Translations under genes and position numbers: made by a program | Part shown: positions 8,183-16,951 of the stretch, in pieces | How the letters are laid out: each line of letters begins with the position of its first letter | How positions within the stretch are numbered: position 1 is the stretch's first letter | Source: Rhizobium sp. CFBP 8762 | GTDB lineage: Bacteria > Pseudomonadota > Alphaproteobacteria > Rhizobiales > Rhizobiaceae | Reading direction: 5' to 3' | NCBI RefSeq assembly: GCF_014841565.1 | Contig: NZ_JACYUD010000008.1 | Location: 1 to 64,000 of the forward strand | DNA: 64,000 nt | The notes under the pieces: model-generated | Told to the model about the DNA's origin: nothing | What the model saw: only the letters and a program-made list of their open reading frames with translations | Database searches by the model: none

Positions 8183-10165
8183 ATGATCTCTCGCGAAAAA
8201 CACGACCGGATGGCAAATGCAATCCGTTTTCTGTCCATGGATGCCGTCGAGGCCGCAAACTCCGGCCACCCCGGTCTGCCGATGGGTGCCGCCGATGTGG
8301 CAACGGTTCTATTCTCCCGTTACCTCAACTTCGATCCCAAACACCCCAACTGGCCCAACCGCGACCGTTTCGTGCTGTCAGCCGGTCACGGCTCCATGTT
8401 GATCTACTCGCTGCTGTACCTCACAGGCTACGAGGACATCGGCATTGAAGACATCAAGAATTTCCGCCAGCTCGGTGCCCGGACCGCCGGCCACCCGGAA
8501 TATGGCCACGCCGCCGGCATCGAAACCACCACCGGCCCGCTCGGCCAGGGCATTGCCACGGCCGTGGGCATGGCAATCGCCGAAAAGAAGCTTGCCGACG
8601 AGTTCGGCTCCGATCTTATGGACCACTTCACCTATGTACTGGTGGGCGATGGTTGCTTGATGGAAGGCATCAGCCAGGAAGCGATTACGCTTGCAGGCCA
8701 CCTCAAGCTCAACAAGATGATCGTCTTCTGGGACGACAACAACATTTCCATCGACGGTGCGATTTCCGTATCGGACTCGACAGACCAGCACATGCGCTTC
8801 CGCGCGGCCAACTGGAACACGATTGCCGTTGACGGCCATGATCCGGATGCCATTGCCGCTGCTATCGAGCAGGCACAGACATCCGACAAGCCCACGATGA
8901 TTGCGTGCAAGACCGTCATCGGCTTTGGCGCGCCAAACAAGGCCGGTAGCCACAAGGTTCACGGCTCGGCACTGGGTGCTGAGGAAATTGCAGCAACCCG
9001 CAAGGCTCTGAACTGGGAATCGGAAGCTTTCGTCGTTCCGTCCGATATTCTGGACAACTGGCGTCTGGCTGGCCTGCGCTCCGTCAAGGTGCGCAAGGAA
9101 TGGGAAGAGCGTCTGGAAAAGACCGATGCCGACAAAAAGGCACAGTTTACCCGCCGCTTCGCCGGCGAGCTGGAAAGTGCGCTGGCACCGGCCATTGCCG
9201 ACTACAAGAAGAAGCTGGCAGAAACCAAGCCGACCCTTGCAACCCGCAAGGCATCGGAGGATGCGCTGGAAGTCATCAACGGTGTCCTGACGGAAACCAT
9301 TGGCGGCTCGGCCGACCTCACCGGCTCCAACAACACCAAGACCAGCCAGACGAAGTCGATCACACCAACGGATTTCTCCGGTCGTTACCTGCATTACGGT
9401 ATCCGCGAGCACGGCATGGCCGCAGCCATGAACGGCATTGCGCTCCATGGCGGCCTGATCCCCTATTCCGGCGGCTTCTTGATCTTCTCCGACTATTGCC
9501 GTCCGTCCATTCGTCTGGCCGCCCTCATGGGCATTCGCGTCATCCACGTTTTGACCCATGATTCCATTGGTCTGGGCGAAGATGGCCCGACCCACCAGCC
9601 GGTCGAGCACATGGCGGCGCTGCGCGCCATTCCGGGTCTGCTGATGTTCCGTCCGGCTGACGCCACGGAAACGGCGGAATGCTGGGAAGTTGCGCTGAAC
9701 GAAAAGCATCGCCCCTCCGGCATTGCCCTGTCTCGCCAGAACCTTGTTGCGTGCCGCACCGAGTTTGAAGAAAAGAACCTGTGCGCACATGGCGCTTATG
9801 ACGTTGTGTCCGCCAGCGATGCGAAGGTTACGATTTTCGCCTCCGGCTCGGAAGTGGAAATTGCGGTCAATGCCTGCAAGACACTGACCGACAAGGGTAT
9901 CGCGACACGCGTTGTATCGGTTCCCTGCTTCGAGTTGTTCGACGATCAGTCGGAAGAGTACCAGCGCGCCATTATCGGCAACTCGCCGGTCAAGATTGCG
10001 GTTGAAGCCGGCATCCGTCAGGGTTGGGATCACTTCATCGGCTCGGATGGCATCTTTATCGGCATGAAGAGTTTTGGCGCTTCCGGCGCCTATAAGGAAC
10101 TCTACAAGCACTTCGGCATCACGGCGGAAGCCGTCGTTGCAGCAGCGGAAGCCAAGCTTTCCTGA
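8183..10165 (+). CDS. tkt: Transketolase
   Basis: Thiamine-diphosphate enzyme moving two-carbon units between sugar phosphates in the pentose phosphate pathway. The 660-residue protein has the three usual domains. The ThDP motif is [13 protein letters not shown] (Gly155-Asp156-Gly157) with the downstream Asn187; '[18 protein letters not shown]' (66-83) and '[19 protein letters not shown]' in the pyrimidine domain are transketolase signatures. The frame is open back to 8114, but the ATG at 8183 begins the conserved N-terminus. It leads the cluster tkt-gap-pgk-fda; a 90-base spacer with a large hairpin separates it from gap. Confidence 0.96.
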   Translation: MISREKHDRMANAIRFLSMDAVEAANSGHPGLPMGAADVATVLFSRYLNFDPKHPNWPNRDRFVLSAGHGSMLIYSLLYLTGYEDIGIEDIKNFRQLGARTAGHPEYGHAAGIETTTGPLGQGIATAVGMAIAEKKLADEFGSDLMDHFTYVLVGDGCLMEGISQEAITLAGHLKLNKMIVFWDDNNISIDGAISVSDSTDQHMRFRAANWNTIAVDGHDPDAIAAAIEQAQTSDKPTMIACKTVIGFGAPNKAGSHKVHGSALGAEEIAATRKALNWESEAFVVPSDILDNWRLAGLRSVKVRKEWEERLEKTDADKKAQFTRRFAGELESALAPAIADYKKKLAETKPTLATRKASEDALEVINGVLTETIGGSADLTGSNNTKTSQTKSITPTDFSGRYLHYGIREHGMAAAMNGIALHGGLIPYSGGFLIFSDYCRPSIRLAALMGIRVIHVLTHDSIGLGEDGPTHQPVEHMAALRAIPGLLMFRPADATETAECWEVALNEKHRPSGIALSRQNLVACRTEFEEKNLCAHGAYDVVSASDAKVTIFASGSEVEIAVNACKTLTDKGIATRVVSVPCFELFDDQSEEYQRAIIGNSPVKIAVEAGIRQGWDHFIGSDGIFIGMKSFGASGAYKELYKHFGITAEAVVAAAEAKLS

Positions 10166-10173
10166 TGTGACAC

Positions 10174-10216
10174 GGTTGGGCGCTCACTTATTGTGCGAAC
10201 AATAGGGTGCCCAACC
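10174..10216 (+). other. Large stem-loop in the tkt-gap spacer
   Basis: GGTTGGGC (10174-10181) pairs with GCCCAACC (10209-10216), and inside it TATTGT (10189-10194) pairs with ACAATA (10199-10204) around GCGA. No T-run follows, so it is more likely an mRNA processing or stability hairpin than a terminator. Confidence 0.55.
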
Positions 10217-10254
10217 TATTTCACGGTCTGATTTTTGTTTCAGGAGCACTATCA

Positions 10255-11256
10255 ATGACAGTTAAAGTCGCCATCAACGGCTTCGGCCGCATCGGCCGCA
10301 ACATTCTGCGCGCCATCGTTGAATCCGGCCGCACGGACATTGAGGTCGTTGCCATCAACGATCTCGGCCCGGTTGAAACCAATGCACACCTCATTCGCTA
10401 CGATTCGGTCCACGGCAAATTCCCCGGCACCGTTACGGTCACTGGCGACACCATCGATGTGGGCCGTGGCCCGATCAAGGTAACAGCCATCCGCGACCCC
10501 AAGGAACTGCCATGGGATGGCGTCGATATCGCCATGGAATGCACGGGCCTTTTCACAACCAAGGAAAAGGCGTCTGCCCATCTGTCCAACGGTTCCAAGC
10601 GCGTGATCGTGTCGGCACCGTGCGATGGCGCGGACAAGACCATCGTGTACGGCGTCAACCACAGCGCGCTGACCAAGGATGATCTGGTCATTTCCAACGC
10701 ATCCTGCACTACCAACTGCCTTGCACCCGTTGCCTATGTCCTGATGAAGAGCATCGGCATCGAAAAAGGCTACATGACCACGATTCACTCCTACACGGGT
10801 GATCAGCCAACGCTCGATACCATGCACAAGGACCTGTACCGCGCCCGCGCTGCAGCCCTGTCCATGATCCCGACATCGACGGGTGCCGCCAAGGCCGTTG
10901 GCCTGGTTCTGCCGGAGTTGAAGGGCAAGCTCGATGGCTCATCCATCCGCGTTCCAACGCCGAACGTATCGGTCGTGGATCTGAAGTTCGTGCCGTCGCG
11001 CAAGGTTACGGCTGAGGAAGTCAACGCTGCCCTTAAGGAAGCCGCTGAAGGCGAACTGAAGGGTATCCTGGGCTACATCACCGAGCCGCTCGTCTCCATC
11101 GATTTTAACCATGATGCGCATTCGTCCACCGTGGCAGCGGATCAGACCAAGGTTCTGGATGGCGATTTCGTGCGTATCCTGTCCTGGTACGACAATGAGT
11201 GGGGTTTCTCCAACCGCATGTCGGATACGGCTGTTGCCTTCGGCAAGCTGATCTAA
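10255..11256 (+). CDS. gap: Glyceraldehyde-3-phosphate dehydrogenase, type I
   Basis: NAD-dependent oxidation and phosphorylation of glyceraldehyde 3-phosphate in glycolysis and gluconeogenesis. The 333-residue protein has the dinucleotide fold '[18 protein letters not shown]' at 3-20, catalytic Cys151 in [13 protein letters not shown] and His178 in [10 protein letters not shown]. The Asp in 'AINDLG' (about 36) favours NAD over NADP. AGGAG precedes the chosen ATG at 10255; the ORF is open 16 codons further but without a ribosome site. It is second in the tkt-gap-pgk-fda cluster. Confidence 0.97.
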   Translation: MTVKVAINGFGRIGRNILRAIVESGRTDIEVVAINDLGPVETNAHLIRYDSVHGKFPGTVTVTGDTIDVGRGPIKVTAIRDPKELPWDGVDIAMECTGLFTTKEKASAHLSNGSKRVIVSAPCDGADKTIVYGVNHSALTKDDLVISNASCTTNCLAPVAYVLMKSIGIEKGYMTTIHSYTGDQPTLDTMHKDLYRARAAALSMIPTSTGAAKAVGLVLPELKGKLDGSSIRVPTPNVSVVDLKFVPSRKVTAEEVNAALKEAAEGELKGILGYITEPLVSIDFNHDAHSSTVAADQTKVLDGDFVRILSWYDNEWGFSNRMSDTAVAFGKLI

Positions 11257-11259
11257 ACC

Positions 11260-11826
11260 ATGTTTCGCCCCCTTCCCTCGTCCCTCACTGTGCGCTGGCG
11301 CCCAGCCGAGGGAGACGGGTTGGAGCATATGACGATAACCTCTTCCGGCGCGGGCTTCCGCGCCGGAAGTGTTTTGATCGGCGAGCGCGGCGGGCAGCCT
11401 TACGGTATGCACTATCGCATCGATTGCAATGCCCAGTGGGAGGTCACATCCTTCCGGGTGGAAAACAATCATGGGCAGCGGCTGGCTTTACGCAGCCCAA
11501 AGCCCGGCCATTGGCTGGATGAAGCAGGCCAGTTGGTCGAGCACCTGACAGGCTGCGTGGATATCGATCTGTCCGGCACCCCCTTCACGAACACGCTTCC
11601 CATTCGCCGCCTGTCGCTCAACATGGACAGCGGCCCCGTGGCTTTCAAAATGCTGTATGTGCCTTTTGAAACCCTGCAGCCCGTTCCCGACCATCAGATT
11701 TACACCTGCCTGACCAATGGCAAACTCTATCGCTATGCGGCGGCAGACCGGACCTTTACGGCCGATCTGCCGGTGGATGATTTCGGCCTGGTGACCGATT
11801 ATCCCACGCTATTCAAACGACACTGA
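11260..11826 (+). CDS. Putative glycolipid-binding domain protein
   Basis: A 188-residue cytoplasmic protein of the family annotated as putative glycolipid-binding (PF06475), recognised from the arrangement 'HYRIDCNAQWEVTSFRV', 'CVDIDLSGTPFTNTLPIRRL' and 'VPFETLQPVPDHQIYTCL'. It begins three bases after gap and ends twelve bases before pgk, so it is embedded in the glycolytic operon and must be co-transcribed. Its biochemical role is unknown, and the family name rests on a single structural inference. Confidence 0.8.
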   Translation: MFRPLPSSLTVRWRPAEGDGLEHMTITSSGAGFRAGSVLIGERGGQPYGMHYRIDCNAQWEVTSFRVENNHGQRLALRSPKPGHWLDEAGQLVEHLTGCVDIDLSGTPFTNTLPIRRLSLNMDSGPVAFKMLYVPFETLQPVPDHQIYTCLTNGKLYRYAAADRTFTADLPVDDFGLVTDYPTLFKRH

Positions 11827-11838
11827 CCGGAGACTCTC

Positions 11839-13038
11839 ATGACCTTCAATACCCTTGATGACCTGACCGACATTGCCGGAAAGCGCGTGCTGGTACGCGT
11901 GGACCTCAACGTTCCCGTAAAAGATGGCAGGGTAACAGATGCCACACGCATCGAGCGGGTCGCCCCCACCATCCGCGAACTGTCGGAAAAGGGTGGCAAG
12001 GTTATTCTTCTGGCGCATTTCGGTCGTCCGAAGGGAGAGGCCGTCGCGGACATGTCGCTTGCGCTGATTGCGCCCGCCGTTGAAGACATCCTTGATCAGC
12101 GGGTCCACTTTGCTGCCGATTGCATTGGCGACAAGGCCGCAAGCGCCATAGCAGAGCTGAAGAACGGGGATGTTCTGCTGCTGGAAAACACCCGCTTCTA
12201 CAAAGGCGAGGAAAAGAACGACGCTGATTTCGCAGCGGCGCTGGCTGCCAATGGCGATATCTACGTGAATGACGCGTTTTCCGCCGCGCACCGCGCCCAT
12301 GCCTCTACGGAAGGCCTTGCCCGGCATCTGCCTGCCTATGCGGGCCGCACCATGCAGGCGGAACTGGAAGCGCTGGAAAAGGGTCTGGGCAAGCCGAAGA
12401 AGCCGGTCGTCGCCATTGTTGGCGGCGCCAAGGTTTCCACAAAGATTGACCTGTTGATGAACCTCGTCACCAAGGTGGATGCTCTGGTGATCGGCGGCGG
12501 CATGGCCAACACATTTCTGGCTGCAAAAGGCATCAACGTTGGAAAATCGCTGTGCGAGCACGACCTTGCCGATCTCGCCAACCAGATTATGGCGAAGGCT
12601 GAAACGGCCAATTGCGCCATCGTGCTACCAGTAGACGGTGTCGTCGCTCGCGAGTTCAAGGCGGGCGCGGACAATGAGGTCGTGTCTATTGAAGCCATTC
12701 CCGCCGATGCCATGGTGCTGGATGTCGGCCCGAAGTCGGTCGACGCGATCAATGATTGGATTTCCAAGGCGGCCACACTGGTGTGGAACGGACCTTTGGG
12801 CGCTTTTGAAATTGCGCCGTTCGACAAGGCCACCGTTGCAGCGGCCAAGCATGCCGCATCGCGCACAAAGAGCGGCAATCTGGTTTCCGTCGCCGGTGGT
12901 GGCGATACCGTATCCGCGCTCAACCATGCAGAGGTTGCCGACGACTTCTCCTACGTTTCGACAGCGGGCGGCGCGTTCCTGGAGTGGATGGAAGGCAAGC
13001 CCCTGCCCGGCGTCGATATCCTGAACCAGTCCAGGTAA
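11839..13038 (+). CDS. pgk: Phosphoglycerate kinase
   Basis: Transfers phosphate from 1,3-bisphosphoglycerate to ADP. The 399-residue protein contains the N-terminal signature '[17 protein letters not shown]' (about 15-31), '[11 protein letters not shown]' (about 57-67), the nucleotide loop '[12 protein letters not shown]' (about 195) and the terminal '[10 protein letters not shown]' loop. Standard family length. It follows the glycolipid-binding-type gene by twelve bases, with GGAG before the ATG. A hairpin terminator follows. Confidence 0.97.
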   Translation: MTFNTLDDLTDIAGKRVLVRVDLNVPVKDGRVTDATRIERVAPTIRELSEKGGKVILLAHFGRPKGEAVADMSLALIAPAVEDILDQRVHFAADCIGDKAASAIAELKNGDVLLLENTRFYKGEEKNDADFAAALAANGDIYVNDAFSAAHRAHASTEGLARHLPAYAGRTMQAELEALEKGLGKPKKPVVAIVGGAKVSTKIDLLMNLVTKVDALVIGGGMANTFLAAKGINVGKSLCEHDLADLANQIMAKAETANCAIVLPVDGVVAREFKAGADNEVVSIEAIPADAMVLDVGPKSVDAINDWISKAATLVWNGPLGAFEIAPFDKATVAAAKHAASRTKSGNLVSVAGGGDTVSALNHAEVADDFSYVSTAGGAFLEWMEGKPLPGVDILNQSR

Positions 13039-13056
13039 GCCTATCCATCAGTGACC

Positions 13057-13095
13057 AAAGGCCGCAGTCGGTGCAGATACCTGCTGCGGCCTTTG
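13057..13095 (+). terminator. Terminator after pgk
   Basis: AAAGGCCGCAG pairs with CTGCGGCCTTT (11 bp). It separates pgk from fda, which lies 216 bases downstream of pgk with its own AT-rich upstream region. Confidence 0.7.
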
Positions 13096-13254
13096 CACGT
13101 CCACCTCCAATATGCACCTTGAAACGCCCAATCAAAATTCTTCTGATATTTCAAACGATTAAAAAAAATTCAATCGTTTTAGGTCGCTTCGGCGGTATTT
13201 TCGGGCTCTTTCACATCTGCTATCGCAAACCATCTTGACAATGGGAGTTGCAGC

Positions 13255-14277
13255 ATGAGCGAGAGAATCGAAGATATTGCCGTGGCTATGGTCGCCCCCG
13301 GCAAGGGACTTCTGGCGGCGGACGAGTCCACAGCGACGATCGGCAAGCGTTTTGAAACGATTGGGCTGGAGTCCACCGAGACCTCTCGCCGCGACTATCG
13401 CGAAATGCTGTTTCGCGCCAATGAAGGCATGAGCCATATTTCCGGTGTCATCCTCTACGAGGAAACGCTGTTTCAAAAAGCGGCCGATGGCACGCCGCTG
13501 GTAGACCTGATCCGCGCCGCCGGTGCCGTTCCAGGCATCAAGGTTGATACGGGCGCAAAGCCGATGGCGCATTTTGCCGATGAGACCGTAACCGAGGGCC
13601 TTGATGGCTTGGCCGGTCGATTGGCAAAATACTATGAAGCGGGCGCGCGTTTTGCCAAATGGCGCGGTGTTCTTGCTGTATCCGATGTGCTGCCAAGTGC
13701 CGGTGCCGTTCGCGCCAATGCCCATGCGCTGGCGCGCTACGCTGCTCTCTGCCAGGAGGCCGGTATCGTTCCGATGATCGAGCCTGAAGTTCTGATGGAC
13801 GGTACGCCGGGTGATCACTCCATCGAGCGCAGCCAGGACGTGACCGAATACGTTCTGCGCGTGACTTTTGAGGAACTGGCTGCCCAGCGCATCAACCTTG
13901 AAGGCATGATTTTGAAGCCCAGCATGGTGATCGATGGCAAGAAGGCCCGCAAGGCCTCTGTCGATGAAGTGGCCGAGCGCACCGTGCGGGTGTTGAAGAA
14001 CACCGTTCCCGCATCCGTTCCGGGCATCACCTTCCTGTCGGGCGGCCAGAGCACCGAGGAAGCGACCGCGCATCTCTCCGCCATGAATGCCGATTATGAT
14101 CTGCCATGGCCGCTGACATTCTCCTACGGCCGCGCGCTGCAGACCGAAGGTTTGACCGCATGGGGCGGTAAGCCTGAAAATGTTGCCGCTGGTCAACGCG
14201 CCTTTGCGCACCGAGCCAAAATGTGCGGCCTGGCCGCCAAAGGCGGCTGGAAGATCGAGCTGGAAAAAGCCGCGTAA
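13255..14277 (+). CDS. fda: Class I fructose-bisphosphate aldolase
   Basis: Cleaves fructose 1,6-bisphosphate through a Schiff base with a lysine. The 340-residue protein resembles the eukaryotic-type class I enzyme: 'GKGLLAADESTATIGKRF' near the N-terminus, 'EPEVLMDGTPGDHSIER' in the middle, 'EGMILKPSMV' carrying the active-site Lys, and 'GITFLSGGQSTEEAT' for phosphate binding. TGGGAGTTGCAGC supplies the ribosome site. It is preceded by an AT-rich stretch (13130-13200) that may hold its promoter and followed by a strong terminator. Confidence 0.95.
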   Translation: MSERIEDIAVAMVAPGKGLLAADESTATIGKRFETIGLESTETSRRDYREMLFRANEGMSHISGVILYEETLFQKAADGTPLVDLIRAAGAVPGIKVDTGAKPMAHFADETVTEGLDGLAGRLAKYYEAGARFAKWRGVLAVSDVLPSAGAVRANAHALARYAALCQEAGIVPMIEPEVLMDGTPGDHSIERSQDVTEYVLRVTFEELAAQRINLEGMILKPSMVIDGKKARKASVDEVAERTVRVLKNTVPASVPGITFLSGGQSTEEATAHLSAMNADYDLPWPLTFSYGRALQTEGLTAWGGKPENVAAGQRAFAHRAKMCGLAAKGGWKIELEKAA

Positions 14278-14303
14278 GTCTCGTTTCCATCCACAATATG
14301 ACG

Positions 14304-14335
14304 AAGCCACCTCGCTCTGCGGGGTGGCTTTTTTC
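14304..14335 (+). terminator. Terminator of fda
   Basis: AAGCCACCTCG pairs with CGGGGTGGCTT (one wobble) around CTCTG and is followed by TTTT. Its T-tract overlaps the stop codon of the convergent small gene. Confidence 0.88.
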
Positions 14336-14489
14336 ATGGACGAATGAGTATCGTCACCATCATCAGCGCAATGGCACCAACGGCAATTTTCCAGAAATCG
14401 CGCCGCTTGCGCAAACCCGGGAGCCCCAAAGGTTTGATGAGGTGAATGACCATAGCCAGCAACAGCAGCAGGGCCAGTAATTTCGACAT
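14334..14489 (-). CDS. Small hydrophobic membrane protein
   Basis: A 51-residue ORF read on the minus strand, starting MSKLLALLLLLAMVIHLIKP, then Leu-Gly-Leu-Pro-Gly-Leu-Arg-Lys-Arg-Arg-Asp-Phe and a second hydrophobic stretch (Ile-Ala-Val-Gly-Ala-Ile-Ala-Leu-Met-Met-Val). Two membrane spans with a short basic loop between them are predicted. AAAGAG lies about seven bases before the ATG. I recall similar tiny proteins in Rhizobiales genomes but no assigned function. Its stop codon overlaps the fda terminator T-tract. Confidence 0.65.
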   Translation of the reverse strand: MSKLLALLLLLAMVIHLIKPLGLPGLRKRRDFWKIAVGAIALMMVTILIRP

Positions 14490-14620
14490 GGCGGCTCTTT
14501 CGTTTTCAGAGTTAACGTCATATCGCGGACACGTTTACAGGCAATCAAAGAAAATCATATTTCGACGCCAATCACATTTTTCACGGCGCAGCCGCACTGG
14601 CTTTTATAAACTTTAACGTT

Positions 14621-14670
14621 GCTGCATAATTCCTTTATTCGGAATTGAAATTGGGAAGAAATTATGCAGC
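14621..14670. promoter_or_regulatory. Nested inverted repeats upstream of the MFS gene
   Basis: GCTGCATAATT (14621-14631) and AATTATGCAGC (14660-14670) form a perfect 11-bp inverted repeat with a 28-base spacer; within it AATTCC (14629-14634) and GGAATT (14641-14646) pair as well. It lies 80 bases before the transporter start, so it may be an operator or leader structure. Confidence 0.5.
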
Positions 14671-14695
14671 ATTTTATGGTGCTACAGCGTCCTTT

Positions 14696-14715
14696 GCGCG
14701 TCATATCTGACGCGC
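14696..14715. promoter_or_regulatory. Perfect palindrome before the MFS gene
   Basis: GCGCGTCA-TATC-TGACGCGC, an 8-4-8 perfect inverted repeat 35 bases upstream of the transporter start. Candidate operator or 5'-UTR hairpin. Confidence 0.5.
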
Positions 14716-14749
14716 GGCGCTGTCGTATTTTTGCGACTCAAACCTTGGC

Positions 14750-16045
14750 ATGATCATGAAAACAAACCTGCTTTCCGTGTTTGCACTGTTGTTGGGAACC
14801 TTGTTTGTCTTTCTGGGAAATGGCCTGCACGGGTTGCTGCTGCCTGTTCGGGGTGCGGCGGAAGGCTACTCTTCCACCACGCTCGGCCTGCTCGGCACAT
14901 CCTGGGCCAGTGGCTTCGTGCTGGGCTGCCTGCTGGCCCCCAACATCGTCAAACGCACCGGCCATGTGCGGGCGTTCAGCGGCTTCGCAGCCCTGCTGGC
15001 CATCGTGGCGTTGCTGACGGGTATCATGGTGGACCCGATCTGGTGGATTGCGCTGCGCGCCATTACCGGTTTTTCCACCGCAGGCACCTGCATGATCATT
15101 GAGAGTTGGCTCAACGAGCGGGCGACCAATGAGAGCCGGGGCATGATCTTCTCGCTCTATATTGCCATTACCCTGTTTGGCGTGGTCGGCGGACAGATGA
15201 TCCTGCCGCTGGGCGATACCTCCACGCCGATCCTGTTCATGGTGATTGGCATCGTCTATTGCCTCGCTATGCTGCCGACAACCCTGTCAACTGCCGCTTC
15301 CCCGCAGCCCCTCAACACGGTGCGTCTGGATCTCCCCAGCCTGTTGCGTACATCACCGGTCGCGTGCATCAGCATCGTGTTCGTGGGCGTCGCCAATGGT
15401 GCATTCGGCACGCTTGGCCCTGTCTTCGGGCGTGAAGCCGGATTAGCCGACAGCACGATTGCCATCATGATGAGTGTCACCATTTTTGCAGGTGCAATCA
15501 TGCAACTGCCCGCCGGGCGTCTGTCCGACCGGATCGACCGGCGCTATGTGGTTGCCGGACTGGCCGCAATCGGCGGTGTGGCAGGCCTGCTGATGTTTGC
15601 CGTCCAACCGGCGAACGTGACGTGGCTGCTGATCCTCATCGCGGTCTACGGGGCTACGGCCAACGCAATTTATCCGGTCGCCGTTGCCCACGCCAATGAT
15701 TTTACGAGTTCGGAAGACTTCGTAAAGGTAGCGGGTGGACTGCTGCTGCTTTACGGTATTGGTACGATTATCGGCCCGACGATCAGTGGTCCGGTCATGT
15801 CGAATTTTGGTCCCTACGCGCTGTTCGGCGTCACGGCAACGGCCCATTTGTTGATTGCAGGCTACGCCGTCTTCCGCAGCCGCCGCCGCGCAGCCCTGCC
15901 GGTGGAAGAGCGCGATGCGTATACGGCTACAGTTACATCGGGAACGATGATTACGCCGGAAAGCCTGCAACTCTCCCCCAATGCTGCTCCCTTCCCCGAT
16001 GAGGAAGCAGTAGCAGCGGAAGAACCGCTGGCTCAGGCCTGGTAA
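14750..16045 (+). CDS. MFS transporter (YcaD-like)
   Basis: A 431-residue permease with about twelve hydrophobic segments and MFS motif A-like loops ('GRLSDRIDRRYV' between spans 8 and 9). The overall pattern, including 'ESWLNERATNESRGMIFSLY' after span 4, is that of the YcaD/putative sugar or drug efflux branch. The last 50 residues form an acidic soluble tail. A second ATG at 14756 is equally possible; neither has a clear Shine-Dalgarno. Two perfect inverted repeats lie in the 130 bases upstream. The substrate cannot be read from the sequence. Confidence 0.88.
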   Translation: MIMKTNLLSVFALLLGTLFVFLGNGLHGLLLPVRGAAEGYSSTTLGLLGTSWASGFVLGCLLAPNIVKRTGHVRAFSGFAALLAIVALLTGIMVDPIWWIALRAITGFSTAGTCMIIESWLNERATNESRGMIFSLYIAITLFGVVGGQMILPLGDTSTPILFMVIGIVYCLAMLPTTLSTAASPQPLNTVRLDLPSLLRTSPVACISIVFVGVANGAFGTLGPVFGREAGLADSTIAIMMSVTIFAGAIMQLPAGRLSDRIDRRYVVAGLAAIGGVAGLLMFAVQPANVTWLLILIAVYGATANAIYPVAVAHANDFTSSEDFVKVAGGLLLLYGIGTIIGPTISGPVMSNFGPYALFGVTATAHLLIAGYAVFRSRRRAALPVEERDAYTATVTSGTMITPESLQLSPNAAPFPDEEAVAAEEPLAQAW

Positions 16046-16170
16046 CATCAGACAAATTTGTTAACCATAAAGTAATTGATACTGTATATGACAGAGATAG
16101 TCGGTTTTTCCGGCCTCAGACAATGATCCTTCTGGTGAATAGCTCTGATTTTCTCCCTGTTTTACCTTGA

Positions 16171-16194
16171 GAGCCGCGAAAGCGGCTCTTTTTT
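16171..16194 (+). terminator. Strong rho-independent terminator
   Basis: GAGCCGC-GAAA-GCGGCTC followed by seven T. The stem has a stable GAAA tetraloop. Confidence 0.9.
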
Positions 16195-16243
16195 TGTGCA
16201 ATTTAGGCCGCAACGGTGGAGAACTTTACAAGACCTGTGGAGA

Positions 16244-16258
16244 TTAACCTTTCTTTAA
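16244..16258. promoter_or_regulatory. Full CtrA binding box upstream of rcdA
   Basis: TTAA-CCTTTCT-TTAA matches the alphaproteobacterial CtrA consensus TTAA-N7-TTAA exactly. It lies 121 bases upstream of the rcdA start. CtrA is the cell-cycle master regulator and RcdA takes part in CtrA proteolysis in Caulobacter, so feedback control is plausible. Confidence 0.65.
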
Positions 16259-16379
16259 GAATATACTTGCGCGAACCGCGTTATAGGATCATTCTAATAT
16301 GAGGTATTGAGCGGCGGAACCTTTGCAATGGTCTGTCGTTCGCGTGTTTGAGTGATGCGTTAACTAGGGAATACAGAGC

Positions 16380-16898
16380 ATGTCCGATAGAGGATTGAAC
16401 ACTGTCAGCTTCGCTGGTCACGCAGCTTCATCTGCACAGTTCAAAGGTTTGTACGCCGAAGGCATGGGTCTGGTGGAAGAAACCGCTGCCTATCTCGATG
16501 GCGACGGACGCAATGCATCCAAGGTTCTGCCGCGCATGGCATCCGTTCTGTATTCCGCCGAGTCCATGCGTCTGACAACCCGGCTGATGCAAATGGCCTC
16601 ATGGTTGCTGTTGCAACGAGCTGTCAACAATGGCGAAATGTCGCGCGACCAGATCATGTCCGAGAAGAACAAGGTTCGCCTCGACACATTCAACGTAGAC
16701 CGCGACGCACCCGGCTGGTCCGAACTGCCGGAATCGTTCCGTGATCTGGTTGAGCGGTCACAGCGTTTGCAGAAGCGGATTGCGCTGCTGGATCGTGAAA
16801 TCTATCGTCCGCATGAGTTGCCCGCGTTCGTGCCCGACAACCAGAACAGCGTGCAGGCGCAGATCAGCCTGTTGCAGACGGCGTTCGGGCAAAGCTAA
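16380..16898 (+). CDS. rcdA: DUF1465 protein, RcdA-like CtrA-degradation adaptor
   Basis: A 172-residue, mostly helical protein of the DUF1465 family. The Caulobacter member RcdA, together with CpdR and PopA, brings CtrA to the ClpXP protease at the stalk pole during the swarmer-to-stalked transition. Family blocks visible are 'AEGMGLVEETAAYLDGDGR', 'LPRMASVLYSAESMRLTTRL' and 'MASWLLLQRAVNNGEMS' with the conserved 'SELPESFRDLVERSQRL' in the C-terminal half. A full CtrA box sits in its promoter. It is convergent with the NCS1 permease, separated by a hairpin. Confidence 0.85.
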   Translation: MSDRGLNTVSFAGHAASSAQFKGLYAEGMGLVEETAAYLDGDGRNASKVLPRMASVLYSAESMRLTTRLMQMASWLLLQRAVNNGEMSRDQIMSEKNKVRLDTFNVDRDAPGWSELPESFRDLVERSQRLQKRIALLDREIYRPHELPAFVPDNQNSVQAQISLLQTAFGQS

Positions 16899-16922
16899 GC
16901 CGTTATATTTTGAGAATAAGCA

Positions 16923-16951
16923 GCCCGCCGGCGATGCCAGCGGGCCTTTTG
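16923..16951. terminator. Terminator between rcdA and NCS1 permease
   Basis: GCCCGC and GCGGGC with an inner GGC/GCC pairing, followed on the plus strand by CTTTTG. It ends 25 bases after the rcdA stop and abuts the end of the convergent gene. Confidence 0.75.

Larger units (their letters stand above)
16046..16379. other. Intergenic region between MFS gene and rcdA
   Basis: This 334-base gap holds no ORF with coding features. It contains a TTAA-N7-GTAA near-match to a CtrA box at 16061-16075, a strong terminator at 16171-16194 that lies 125 bases from the MFS stop, and a full CtrA box at 16244-16258. The part between the MFS stop and the terminator is either a long 3'-UTR or a small RNA; the rest is the rcdA promoter. 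Confidence 0.6.

Noticed and set aside
8378-10111. A 577-codon minus-strand open frame opposite tkt.
   Set aside because: It is a GC-rich shadow of the transketolase gene without recognisable motifs.
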